Below are positions 21,901-27,064 of a stretch of 40,581 bases of DNA, in pieces. Positions within the stretch are counted from its first letter, which is position 1; each line of letters opens with the position of its first letter. The DNA comes from Saccoglossus kowalevskii (taxonomy: Eukaryota > Hemichordata > Enteropneusta > Harrimaniidae). The position numbers were made by a program, and so were the translations under genes. The stretch is from the NCBI RefSeq assembly GCF_000003605.2, contig NW_003155736.1, forward strand, positions 259,852-300,432, read 5' to 3'. A model generated the notes under the pieces. It did no database searches and had not been told where the DNA came from. It was given only the letters and a program-made list of their open reading frames with translations.

Positions 21901-22531
21901 GAAATTTGATCATGTGTTTTATAATAACCAAGGAAAAACTATTCTTCTTTTTCAAGATTTGTATTAAATTAAGCATGTATTCCCTTGACAATGATATATA
22001 TTTTGAAAAACTCTATACAAATTGGGGTAGAGATTTATATTTAAGTTAGAGCTTCACAAACATTCTAAATTTGATGAATTTTTGTCAAAAATGTGCACCA
22101 ATGAAAAAACATATGTAAATACCAGTTCCCTTGTTATCTAAATTTACTGACCTACTGGGTGACTCTATTAACATAAAAACAAACTGTGGCAATAGAACAA
22201 ACACATTTTTTTAGGTTAAAATTAAAATTTGTGTAATAATAAAATTAACACTTAACACAGTTTTAACAATTAACACACATTAGTTACAACCTTTCCTACC
22301 ATTAAAATAACAAGACATACTTTGATATCAATAACATGGTAGTTTATGAAGCAGCAAATATAGGATATATAATCGCAAACAGCAAAGCACAATTAAATTA
22401 CAGACATATTTAGTTTCATTTATTCAATCACAATCATTTTCTTCATTGTACTTACTTTGTGCATTCACAGCCACTAAGGAATTCAGGACAATAATAAACA
22501 GAGCAGAAACTCTTAATGTCAACCTGGTCAT
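817..22531 (-). CDS. LRP5/6-like YWTD propeller/EGF protein, 5' 18 coding exons (3' end outside window)
   Basis: Probable secreted or single-pass receptor of the LDL-receptor-related class. Joined coding exons, in transcript order: 22531-22456, 20354-20269, 20099-19979, 17140-16972, 16564-16442, 15148-14736, 14144-14002, 12487-12385, 11905-11722, 10104-9873, 8995-8827, 8360-8229, 6761-6353, 5433-5243, 3215-3021, 2383-2270, 1898-1749, 966-817. Every junction is GT-AG, every phase agrees and no stop is crossed, giving about 1,053 codons. Layout: signal peptide 1-25; propeller 1 about 27-287; EGF 288-329; propeller 2 331-606; EGF 607-650; propeller 3 651-915; EGF 916-953; EGF-like 954-1003; ephrin-receptor-like cysteine-rich module 1004-1053. 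Degenerate YWTD motifs include LFWSD, IYWTD, MFWTD, LYWID, LYYTD and VYWTE. A propeller directly after the signal peptide, then alternating propeller and EGF, is the known LRP5/LRP6 order; the last two modules are not. A Wnt or other ligand role is inference. The start Met was chosen because the hydrophobic signal follows it at once; an upstream in-frame ATG at 22615 adds an unlikely leader. Confidence 0.9.
967..1748. other. LRP-like intron 17
   Basis: AT-rich intron with no coding segment or repeat that I can support. The short ORFs inside it show no family resemblance. Confidence 0.6.
1749..1898 (-). CDS. LRP-like exon 17: additional EGF-like module
   Basis: Residues 954-1003. Cysteines in [31 protein letters not shown] and STC follow a GYxGDG EGF pattern. 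In LRP5/6 a fourth propeller would come here instead. Confidence 0.88.
2270..2383 (-). CDS. LRP-like exon 16: EGF 3
   Basis: Residues 916-953. [20 protein letters not shown] then MRTC gives an EGF-like module in the position of LRP5/6 EGF 3. Confidence 0.88.
2384..3020. other. LRP-like intron 15
   Basis: AT-rich intron; no gene or recognisable repeat seen. The neighbouring intron 1899-2269 is likewise empty. Confidence 0.6.
3021..3215 (-). CDS. LRP-like exon 15: end of propeller 3
   Basis: Residues 851-915. [20 protein letters not shown] is the final blade, with FSSW in place of YWTD. The exon ends in phase 1 before EGF 3. Confidence 0.88.
3415..3930 (+). repeat. Dispersed repeat family D, long copy
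   Basis: Starts near tttctagaaatgaa ... attttggagccaac and ends near gggaactgttggtgaaaagg. The same end pieces recur close together at 20,784-20,905 and, inverted, at 14,544-14,620. This copy has a GC-richer inner block (3,720-3,900). Its short minus-strand ORF (3,654-3,875) has no family resemblance and is treated as part of the repeat. The rest of the intron around it, to 4,500, shows nothing further. Confidence 0.5.
4516..4546. repeat. Near-perfect palindrome, 15-base arms
   Basis: The left arm TCACAGTCCCTCTAT (4516-4530) is followed by one base and then its exact reverse complement (4532-4546). It sits six bases left of the TTAA that flanks the next element. Confidence 0.85.
4556..5072. 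mobile_element. TTAA-flanked MITE (piggyBac-like target site)
   Basis: Left end GGTAGAAGCCTAGTCATAA and right end TTATGAGTAGGCTTCTACC are inverted repeats with one mismatch. TTAA stands directly outside both ends (4552-4555 and 5073-5076), the target duplication of piggyBac-type elements. At 517 bases it is too short for a transposase; the 60-codon ORF inside (4854-5036) has no transposase motif. It lies in LRP-like intron 14. Confidence 0.75.
5243..5433 (-). CDS. LRP-like exon 14: propeller 3, VYWTE blade
   Basis: Residues 787-850. [19 protein letters not shown] and [18 protein letters not shown] are two blades, the second with YVID replacing YWTD. Acceptor ttttcag. Confidence 0.92.
5458..5841. 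mobile_element. hAT-like MITE with long inverted ends
   Basis: CAGAGGTACATTACTTTGGG at the left matches the reverse complement of the right end (AGTAATGTACCTCTG), and similarity continues inward for about 70 bases (gtgacat, aagatccc). Ends of the CAGAG type recall hAT elements. The flanks share TATTAG, but the duplication is imperfect, so family placement is tentative. Inside LRP-like intron 13. Confidence 0.7.
6353..6761 (-). CDS. LRP-like exon 13: first half of propeller 3
   Basis: Residues 651-786. [19 protein letters not shown] opens the third propeller. Two blades follow: [16 protein letters not shown] and [17 protein letters not shown]. It ends [10 protein letters not shown], in phase 2 with exon 14. 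Confidence 0.92.
6955..7190 (+). repeat. Dispersed repeat family E, copy 1
   Basis: The segment around 7,015-7,175 (agtcgttacctgcgcatgcg, ctacccatgagcctttgcgt, gtgtgcgcaggtgacga) matches 12,985-13,160 in the same order and orientation with scattered differences. The ORF at 6,822-7,100 on the minus strand is part of this repeat, as is the one at 12,841-13,092. The rest of intron 12 to 8,023 is AT-rich with nothing recognised. Confidence 0.6.
8024..8221. mobile_element. MITE family A, copy 1
   Basis: Inverted ends of the type TACTGTAGAATACTTTATTT with inner halves ttcgctgaa / ttcagcgaa and a shared core (gtatggaatttattttca). Its right end is eight bases into the intron after LRP-like exon 12. 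Confidence 0.75.
8229..8360 (-). CDS. LRP-like exon 12: EGF 2
   Basis: Residues 607-650. [20 protein letters not shown], then RCLCPDQ and QCL give a six-cysteine EGF module. The 5' splice site (intron gtaagga) lies directly beside a MITE copy whose end is at 8221. Confidence 0.9.
8611..8638. repeat. TCTAG-type pentanucleotide repeat
   Basis: Short tandem run of ttcta/gtcta units in the 465-base intron between exons 11 and 12. Nothing else is seen in that intron. Confidence 0.8.
8827..8995 (-). CDS. LRP-like exon 11: end of propeller 2
   Basis: Residues 551-606. [19 protein letters not shown] is the last blade, with FYSDW in place of YWTD. Two extra cysteines (CIYKC and GPC) lie in this blade, unusual for a class B repeat. 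Confidence 0.88.
8996..9872. other. LRP-like intron 10
   Basis: AT-rich intron sequence; no coding exon, RNA gene or convincing repeat found. Confidence 0.6.
9873..10104 (-). CDS. LRP-like exon 10: propeller 2, LYYTD and MYWLD blades
   Basis: Residues 473-550. [20 protein letters not shown] and [18 protein letters not shown] are two blades. The donor is gtaatg and the exon ends in phase 0. Confidence 0.9.
10461..10683 (+). repeat. Dispersed repeat family F, copy 1 (runs into gap)
   Basis: ctatgaggttattacgagga then agacagtacagcag, actgtc, tggtggcagcc and ttattattagag match 25,360-25,512 in order, with an insertion of some 70-90 bases in this copy. The copy ends at the N run. Confidence 0.7.
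10684..10948. other. Assembly gap, 265 N
   Basis: Run of N in LRP-like intron 9. It begins exactly where repeat family F should end, so the repeat probably caused the break. ORFs reported across it are artefacts. Confidence 0.99.
11420..11508. repeat. Possible MITE family B fragment
   Basis: The end of this stretch (cagtgaaaataacaaaatta, then aacccagtgaataa) matches the inner half of the family B elements at 18.7 and 19.7 kb. The other end is not recognisable. Confidence 0.4.
11722..11905 (-). CDS. LRP-like exon 9: propeller 2, LYFTN blade
   Basis: Residues 412-472. [16 protein letters not shown] and [15 protein letters not shown] with RPRAIILD form one blade and lead into the next. The phase matches the exon beyond the 265-base gap, so no coding exon appears to be lost in the gap. 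Confidence 0.9.
12071..12130 (+). repeat. tRNA-like SINE head (possible)
   Basis: GGCTCAATGGATTAGAG resembles a pol III A box of tRNA-derived SINEs, and a weak B-box-like agatccc lies about 45 bases on. There is no cloverleaf, so this is not a functional tRNA. Confidence 0.3.
12273..12370 (+). repeat. Two-copy tandem repeat, unit about 50 bases
   Basis: ggcaaaaatctggggcatct at 12,273 recurs as ggcaaaagcctggggcatct at 12,322. Both are followed by gg(a)aacc and a gacttgcatg/gacctgcatt tail. It ends 15 bases from exon 8. Confidence 0.65.
12385..12487 (-). CDS. LRP-like exon 8: propeller 2, IYYSD blade
   Basis: Residues 378-411. [20 protein letters not shown] is a class B repeat with YYSD replacing YWTD. 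Short exon of 103 bases; G|GA at the junction restores Gly. Confidence 0.88.
12985..13165 (+). repeat. Dispersed repeat family E, copy 2
   Basis: Partner of the 7.0-7.19 kb copy (see there). It shares ttgtcaccagtgcatgcatc, ctacccgtgaacctttgc and tgtgcgcaggtgaca in the same order. Confidence 0.6.
13179..13278 (+). repeat. 25-base minisatellite, four copies
   Basis: Four head-to-tail 25-base units starting TCTACTGTAAGATGACATGT at 13179, 13204, 13229 and 13254, identical except for the last base of the final unit. Intronic in the LRP-like gene. The rest of the intron to 14,001 includes a stretch (13,520-13,570) resembling part of repeat family D at 3,650-3,690. Confidence 0.95.
14002..14144 (-). 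CDS. LRP-like exon 7: start of propeller 2
   Basis: Residues 330-377, starting [20 protein letters not shown], the matching first strand of a second propeller. It ends on a codon boundary before VIYYSD. Confidence 0.88.
14544..14620 (-). repeat. Repeat family D, short inverted copy
   Basis: Reverse complement reads ttgtcccaa, aaggaaagtg, gatgaaaagagggaactggt, matching 20,828-20,900. It lies in LRP-like intron 6, which otherwise shows only a short AT-rich filler. Confidence 0.5.
14736..15148 (-). CDS. LRP-like exon 6: end of propeller 1 and EGF 1
   Basis: Residues 192-329. LYWIDGYYH and LYFSVWN are the last two blades. The EGF follows: [16 protein letters not shown], then CACP and YSCE, six cysteines in the usual LRP order. 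The propeller-EGF module closes in one exon. Confidence 0.92.
16036..16242. mobile_element. MITE family A, copy 2
   Basis: TACTGTAGAGTACTTTATTT on the left and ctaaaataaagtatgtag on the right are inverted relatives; the core contains cagtgaaa and the gaattccatac motif. Located in LRP-like intron 5; the remainder of that intron (15,149-16,035) holds nothing I recognise. Confidence 0.8.
16442..16564 (-). CDS. LRP-like exon 5: propeller 1, MFWTD blade
   Basis: Residues 151-191. [20 protein letters not shown] then WPNEIVYD gives one class B repeat with the NMDGS turn. It joins exon 6 as CA|G to read Q-SKTLYWID. Confidence 0.92.
16565..16971. other. LRP-like intron 4
   Basis: 407-base intron. 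The plus-strand ORF crossing it (16,707-16,964) has no homologue I recognise and is not supported as a gene. Confidence 0.6.
16972..17140 (-). CDS. LRP-like exon 4: propeller 1, canonical YWTD blade
   Basis: Residues 95-150. [20 protein letters not shown] followed by a DNRRTLL-type strand and NPRSITLDP is a textbook LDLR class B repeat. This is the clearest YWTD motif in propeller 1. Confidence 0.92.
17438..17464. repeat. Palindrome with 13-base arms
   Basis: CAAAATGGCTGAC, one base, then its exact reverse complement GTCAGCCATTTTG. A related imperfect hairpin (ATGGCTG / CAGCCAT) stands at 17,594-17,618. Confidence 0.85.
17594..17618. repeat. Imperfect palindrome related to 17,438
   Basis: ATGGCTG (17,597) and CAGCCAT (17,609) around a five-base loop, with outer bases partly pairing. 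It shares its arm sequence with the perfect palindrome 150 bases before it. The pair may be the ends of a roughly 180-base element. Confidence 0.6.
18489..18600 (+). repeat. Dispersed repeat family C, copy 1
   Basis: ccttgtgtcacccagcaaaa, cacatcaatt and gagcacaaatctatttttag recur at 20,411-20,497. A third partial copy (tttttagcttatttatgttt, gctctatcacaaga) is at 18,856-18,890, abutting a MITE. Confidence 0.65.
18655..18850 (-). mobile_element. MITE family B, copy 1 (right end lost)
   Basis: Opens TACTGTAAAATTACTAAATT and carries the same internal blocks (cactgggttt, tttagcatttcaggcatatt, cattttccagtcagcgaaat) as the 19.73 kb copy but in the opposite orientation. The far inverted end is missing. 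Confidence 0.7.
19731..19941 (+). mobile_element. MITE family B, copy 2 (complete)
   Basis: 211 bases bounded by TACTGTAAAA and TTTTACAGTA. Internal aacccagtgaa/ttcactgggtt motifs form further inverted pairs. It ends 37 bases before LRP-like exon 3. The TA-bounded ends suggest a Tc1/mariner-type mobiliser, which is inference. Confidence 0.8.
19979..20099 (-). CDS. LRP-like exon 3: propeller 1, LFWSD blade
   Basis: Residues 55-94. Contains [18 protein letters not shown], the usual blade pattern in which a V/D-Y stretch precedes the YWTD motif. The exon ends NLS plus one base and joins the next in phase 1. Confidence 0.88.
20269..20354 (-). CDS. LRP-like exon 2: start of propeller 1
   Basis: Encodes residues 26-54, beginning [15 protein letters not shown], which corresponds to the first strand of an LRP5/6-type propeller and carries an N-glycosylation sequon. 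The acceptor is preceded by a pyrimidine-rich tract and the donor is gttagt. Confidence 0.85.
20411..20497 (+). repeat. Dispersed repeat family C, copy 2
   Basis: Second copy of the 18,489 repeat, starting about 57 bases upstream (on the minus strand) of LRP-like exon 2 and running straight into a family A MITE at 20,498. Confidence 0.65.
20498..20708. mobile_element. MITE family A, copy 3
   Basis: Begins TACTGTATAATACTTTATTT and ends aaagta. The core tttgcatggaatttattttc and tgaatgtaaaatatagga match the other copies. Right end degenerate. Confidence 0.7.
20784..20905 (+). repeat. Repeat family D, short copy
   Basis: tttctggaaatgaac ... attttggagccaac, then tttgtcccaaactttagaag and ggaactggtggtgaaaag: the two ends of the 3.4-3.9 kb element brought together. 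It supplies the first part of the ORF that follows. Confidence 0.5.
20805..21284 (+). CDS. Hypothetical hydrophobic ORF in LRP-like intron 1
   Basis: Unrecognised 159-codon ORF on the opposite strand to the LRP-like gene. The first 30 or so codons fall in repeat family D, so a start further in (for example [12 protein letters not shown]) is more likely. Four candidate membrane stretches follow: [48 protein letters not shown] and [17 protein letters not shown]. The tail is polar ([20 protein letters not shown]) and looks coding-like. AT-rich DNA produces hydrophobic ORFs by chance, so this could be spurious, a retrocopy or an exon of a nested gene. Confidence 0.3.
   Translation: MEPTIFVPNFRRKVQTINSTFFDEKKELVVKSLACILGVILTMYIPGNYYLPGNCMSIVLNIFTILAFISRIIYSFFSSHVNLFKFCMLNKYIGLHGRVIFLILAIFIAVDSHEHYIIVCVILRFVDLTAILSMKQNETDPELFLRNEQGDFIKTLYPA
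21536..21772. mobile_element. GC-richer hAT-like MITE
   Basis: CAGTGGCGTCGGCAC at the left and the reverse complement of the right end, CAGAGGTGGCGGCAT, are imperfect inverted repeats of the CAGTGGCG kind seen in hAT elements. The interior (gcccccggaccctc, cccctcaaaa) is much richer in C and G than its surroundings. No ORF of size. Inside LRP-like intron 1; the rest, to 22,455, shows nothing further. Confidence 0.6.
22456..22531 (-). CDS. LRP-like exon 1: signal peptide
   Basis: Codons 1-25 plus one base. MTRLTLR is followed by a hydrophobic core rich in L, I, V and F and a small-residue region (VAVNAQ) fitting signal-peptidase cleavage. Donor gtaagt follows directly. The first coding intron (20,355-22,455) is long. 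Confidence 0.8.
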
Positions 22532-22950
22532 TTTTATTGAGTGGCTGTCTCTTTTAAAGCCAGATCTGTAATAAAGTGTTTTGAATATTATGGGATGCTC
22601 AGGAATATATAACATGATACGGATAATGTATGGTGTTGTTTAGTCTGTTGATACCTACATGATTAGGACTTATCACTGTATAAAACCTATATAGTCTATA
22701 GTCTAGAAAATTGACACTACCGATAATTATTAGTTTAAAGGACAGTGGTCATTGCGGTTTGTCTTCATCAATATGGGGCTCATAGTGACATACACAATGC
22801 ATGTAAATTCGAACACACGCTGCACGACAACCTGTTGACGAATAATAAATGTTTTCAATAAACCAGTTTTTTTGATACCCGTAGGTATTGATTGGACATT
22901 AGAAACAAGGGCGATTCCAATTAAAGGTCATCAATAAATCTTTTGTGGAA
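22532..22950. other. Upstream region of the LRP-like gene
   Basis: Should hold the 5' UTR and promoter of the minus-strand LRP-like gene. I see no convincing core element: a TATAAA at 22,679 is on the plus strand, and a minus-strand tatatagg near 22,690 is weak. Confidence 0.4.
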
Positions 22951-22959
22951 CATTGAATT

Positions 22960-23112
22960 GTAAAACATATTCATGTTCGAATCAGGGACAATTATTACGT
23001 TTGGTTAAAGTTCAAACTGACCATTACAATGAAATCAGATGATGAAATGCACTTCATCCTAACTTGTAGTTACTTTGAAAATGAAAGACAAATGTTATTT
23101 AGAAAATGTGGA
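22960..23112 (+). mobile_element. Probable LINE reverse-transcriptase C-terminal fragment
   Basis: The plus-strand reading MKSDDEMHFILTCSYFENER followed by QMLFRKCG resembles the C-terminal segment after the reverse transcriptase of non-LTR elements (pattern DE-x-HF-[IL]-x2-C-x2-[YF]-x3-R). Only this piece is seen; the frame upstream is open but unrecognisable, and the copy runs into the gap. Confidence 0.45.
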
Positions 23113-23253
23113 NNNNNNNNNNNNNNNNNNNNNNNNNNNNNNNNNNNNNNNNNNNNNNNNNNNNNNNNNNNNNNNNNNNNNNNNNNNNNNNNNNNNNNNN
23201 NNNNNNNNNNNNNNNNNNNNNNNNNNNNNNNNNNNNNNNNNNNNNNNNNNNNN
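23113..23253. other. Assembly gap, 141 N, followed by a C run
   Basis: N run ending against 13 C residues (23,254-23,266). The homopolymer and the LINE-like left flank both point to a repeat-driven gap. Confidence 0.99.
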
Positions 23254-23502
23254 CCCCCCCCCCCCCTCCCCTTTAATGAGAAAATTTACAAAACTAAATG
23301 GGGTTAATTTGGAGTTTAAGATAATTGTGTACTCTGTAATGTTGTAGATGTTTTGTAGTGGGGGGGATACAATGAGTCAGAAACTAACAATCTGAAACTC
23401 TGGAGAGAAGGTACATGCAGGTAGAACCTTTAATCAAAATTATTTCTTTTTACTTCTCTTAGGGGTTGAGCATTAGAAACTCTGGGGAAAAGTAAACTAC
23501 TA

Positions 23503-23520
23503 TTTTTTTTTTTTTTTTTT
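23503..23520. repeat. Poly-T run
   Basis: Eighteen T residues, preceded by a repeated aaactctgg-g motif (23,394 and 23,476). Confidence 0.9.
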
Positions 23521-23883
23521 GAGCTACAATTTTTTAACTTGATAATGTTTTTGTAAATTTAATTATTAATTTTATTTATTTCCCCTGTAGAATTTGTTCT
23601 TCCATTATTTTCTAATTAATCATCTCCTCTCAATCCTTGGGCAACGACATCTGCAATCCAGCTAATATATATATATATGTTATTGATAATCTAACCCTAA
23701 CAGGTACAAAAATGTCGTCGCTTAACTACAACTGAGCTCCCGTGAAATACGCGCCAAAAAAAGACTCTTGCTTCTTTGTGATCCTAAACGCTTCATACAG
23801 TAGTCAAAATAACAATAATATTTTTATTTTCATCTGGGTATATTTGAAGCGTTTCTTATAACAAGCAATTGAAAATAATAGTT

Positions 23884-24102
23884 ATGCGTTTATCGTGGGG
23901 TTTAGCGTTATTACTTCCTTGTTGGCTCCTTCAAGTTGTTGCTTTCGTCGCAAACAGATTAGACTATAAAGAGTTGTTTTATAACAGAAATGCGGCCTCC
24001 GTTAATAATCATGACCTCGCGTATAGTGTCAGTACTTACGTATTTCAAGGAGTCTCTGTAAAACCCATAGAAAATAAATGCAAAATCGATCCGCAACTTT
24101 AA
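23884..24102 (+). CDS. Hypothetical short ORF with signal-peptide-like start
   Basis: Not recognised. The 72 codons from MRLSWGLALLLPCWLLQVVAF have a basic n-region, a leucine-rich core and then a polar stretch (RLDYKELFYNRNAASVNNHD). The sequence is GC-richer than its surroundings over the signal. It could be a small secreted protein or a first exon whose partner I cannot find; chance is possible too. The Met at 23,884 is preferred over 23,869 because the hydrophobic core follows it directly. Confidence 0.3.
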   Translation: MRLSWGLALLLPCWLLQVVAFVANRLDYKELFYNRNAASVNNHDLAYSVSTYVFQGVSVKPIENKCKIDPQL

Positions 24103-25359
24103 AATCTGAGCAATAACACAAGCCACTCTGCTGGCACAGTAGTAGAATAATTCACTCTTACTTCCGGGTACTTTGCATAATACTGAATATTAGTTTCGTG
24201 TCACCCAGAAGCATTTATTTTGCTTGTCGGATTGTCAACTGTATTATTATAAGAATATATTTTGGACACGTAGTAACTTATTTGTCATATTGCAATTTTA
24301 GTTCTTGCACTTACCGCAATCATTATATTCTTACTCTTTAATCAAATGTAAAATGGGGAACTCGAAACAGTAAGAGAGAATGAAAGTTCGACTCGCTGAA
24401 CTCGATTTGGGTTTCCTTGGGGGTTTTCCCTTTGCGTTCTTAGTTACCCTTTCTTCTATTGTCATCATACATTTCATTTTCCAGTGTCATGAAAAATCTA
24501 TTTTATAAGAAAGTTGTTCTCTAAGGCCGATATCAAGAATTATCTTCCCCAATAACACCAACATGAGGGACGATATTAATCCAAGGACAATAACTGTTTT
24601 ATCATCCCAAAATAGAATAACGAAACAGTAAGCGAGGAAAAACTGTGAGTAAAGACGCAAACTTTTTGAGTAAAAATCATAAAGAACAAAACCATTCGAA
24701 AGTGTCTTCCATTTTTTTTTTGAAACACAGAAAATGACGTCAGAGGCAAGAAATGGATTGGAGAGACGAATATCAATATTTGTCAAACGACCATGTTTAC
24801 ATCAAGCAAACATCTACTATTGGGGAAAATACAAAAACATGATATTTGTGTCAAAATCAATAATAATAATAACAATAATAATAATAATTGTGTCGGAGAA
24901 AGAGTCACCCCCCAATTAACGTCCAGACAATTAATTCAATGCGGTTTGTAGTGACAGTGATAACAATACTGCACAACAAGTCACAAATAGAACAACTCTG
25001 AACATCATGAGGGCGTGAAATATTGGCGAACTATGTATATTGAACGTGTAGTTACGTCAGAACAGAGGGTCTATGGTCAGAACCAGGGATTCATGGGACA
25101 CTACTGATCTTTTCATTCTCAGGCTGTTGGTTTCTGTGGATTTACTACTTATACAAAAAAACTACTAGTAATATTGTGACTTTTTTTCTGTTACGATTTT
25201 CCTCGTGCACCTTTTTGTTTGACGACTGGCCCCATGATGCAATACCACACTTTTCATTGTTAGCATTATAATTGATTTTTGAATAATTAAAATATGATTA
25301 ATAATTAAAAACAACAGACTCTGTTTTCCATCTGCTACTAAATAACTCTTAATAGTTAT
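24103..25359. other. Intergenic spacer
   Basis: No supported gene. It contains an (AAT)n-like run near 24,859-24,890 and a minus-strand 99-codon ORF (24,487-24,786) with a hydrophobic tail but no recognisable family. Confidence 0.5.
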
Positions 25360-25512
25360 ACTATGAGGTTATTACGAGGATACCTCACAGTATGCACGAA
25401 GACAGTACAGCAGAAGAATCGACCGACGCGCAGCGGAAGTTGATGCGACGGCGTACTGTCTGAGTCAAACCCTGGTGGCAGCCGCCATGTGTGTTTTTAT
25501 TATTAGAGAACG
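25360..25512 (+). repeat. Dispersed repeat family F, copy 2
   Basis: ctatgaggttattacgagga, then gacagtac ... gtactgtc (inverted pair about 50 bases apart), then tggtggcagcc and ttattattagag. It matches 10,461-10,683 but lacks the insertion. GC-richer between the inverted arms (gaccgacgcgcagcggaag). Confidence 0.7.
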
Positions 25513-27000
25513 TTTACGCACGTTATCATTCCATATTTTGAAATCGCATTTCCTAATATGTTAAGATGAAAATACACCGTAAAATACCGCAAAATTACGA
25601 CAGGCTGTAACTTATGGCGTTACGGTGACAGGTGTATAATAATCAATAATTCACAATATCAAATAATCTGCAATTTTTCGAGGACTGCAGCTGTTTGATT
25701 TCATAAAGTTTTATTTTTAAAAAGGTACATTTAGTATAACTATTTTATTATTTATATATTGAATTTATCTTTGAAGCGTGAAGTTTAGAACTAGGTTCAT
25801 GGCGGACATGTTCTACTTTTTCAACGGTTTAAATTGTCTTTTTAAAATAAATTTGCAGTTGATGTAACCAGCATATGGTATGTATTAGGCGTTGTATATC
25901 AAACATGACCTCGTGTGCACCGATTCCTGGTGTTGCCACCCTTATTGTTTTGTTACATGGCTATATTGACAATTATGTCATTTATATTCTCCACTTGAAC
26001 AATACGAAGTGAGTATATCAGTGGCAAACAGCTGTGTTTTCATTGTTAGTGACAGCAGCTTGATGACATGGCTATAAAGCGGGAATTTGCAAGGTACTTT
26101 AAATGAATGGCGTGCATGAATAAAATCACGACCCCGACTCATCGCGTCGTACGATTCGGTAGCTTATGCATTAACAAAGGCGAATTAATACTACTTTTTA
26201 ATGATACGTCTGGAACCGCTTCGAATACAAAGCCGTTATTATATTGACACTGATGCCAGAAAAGGAGTAGATTGGTGATATATATGTGTGTGTTATAGAG
26301 ACAACGAGTGTGCTTACACATATTTCGGTTTGTGAGAATAAAGAATTACAAAATGTCTAGTAAAAACGATGAAATAATTATTAATAATCTCCATTTTTTC
26401 CGGATATCTAGATGCTAAGAGCACTTCCAAATTTCTCCCTTTCTCTTGTGGGTGTGAACGAATACTTGAAATATTGAAATAATTCAACTGCTTGGATTTT
26501 TTTCCAAAATTATTCAAAAGAAAGCGATTTCCTCTATTGTTTTAATCCATGTCTAGGAAACTGAATATTTGGTCGAACAAAACATTTATTTTTTTTGCTA
26601 TATTCATGCTGTTATTATACATCTATACCATGTTACATGACAATGACCTTCAAAGTCTTCACTGATGCGGTAACACAAATGGAATTTCGGTTCAGTTTTA
26701 CACGGGCTAAAAATACCATACACAATTCTGAAAACGCAGCACCTTAATTATCATATTCTGTATTCTGATCAGCAATATTAAATTAGCACGAGATTATGAA
26801 TACAGATTATATGAATTTGTTATGAACTATGAATTCGTTTTATTAGTCATAATAAGGTTCGACATGCTTTATGTATGATGATTTTCGTACATTGATATAC
26901 CTCCTACCATTTACGAAATTCGGGCATGTAATGCGATTACAACTTGTTGAGTGTTACGTAGTTTGCTTTGCGTAATGTTTGCTATGAAGATTTCAGCTCC
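25513..27000. other. Intergenic spacer before the GT12 gene
   Basis: No coding segment, RNA gene or repeat that I can support; probably includes distal regulatory DNA of the glycosyltransferase gene. Confidence 0.5.
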
Positions 27001-27005
27001 TAATG

Positions 27006-27014
27006 TATATATAT
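27006..27014 (+). promoter_or_regulatory. Candidate TATA box of the GT12 gene
   Basis: TATATATAT about 50 bases before the preferred start codon. A start of transcription near 27,036-27,042 would leave a very short leader and would make the first ATG at 27,044 easy to skip. Motif only. Confidence 0.35.
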
Positions 27015-27064
27015 GAGAGACTGGCGTCACTGTTGTGTAGCAGATGTGCACCCATCTATTAAAC

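Noticed and set aside
22679-22684. TATAAA as promoter of the LRP-like gene
   Set aside because: It is on the plus strand, opposite to the gene; its reverse is not a TATA box.
24487-24786. Minus-strand 99-codon ORF with hydrophobic tail
   Set aside because: No family pattern or supporting splice context; AT-rich DNA gives such ORFs by chance.
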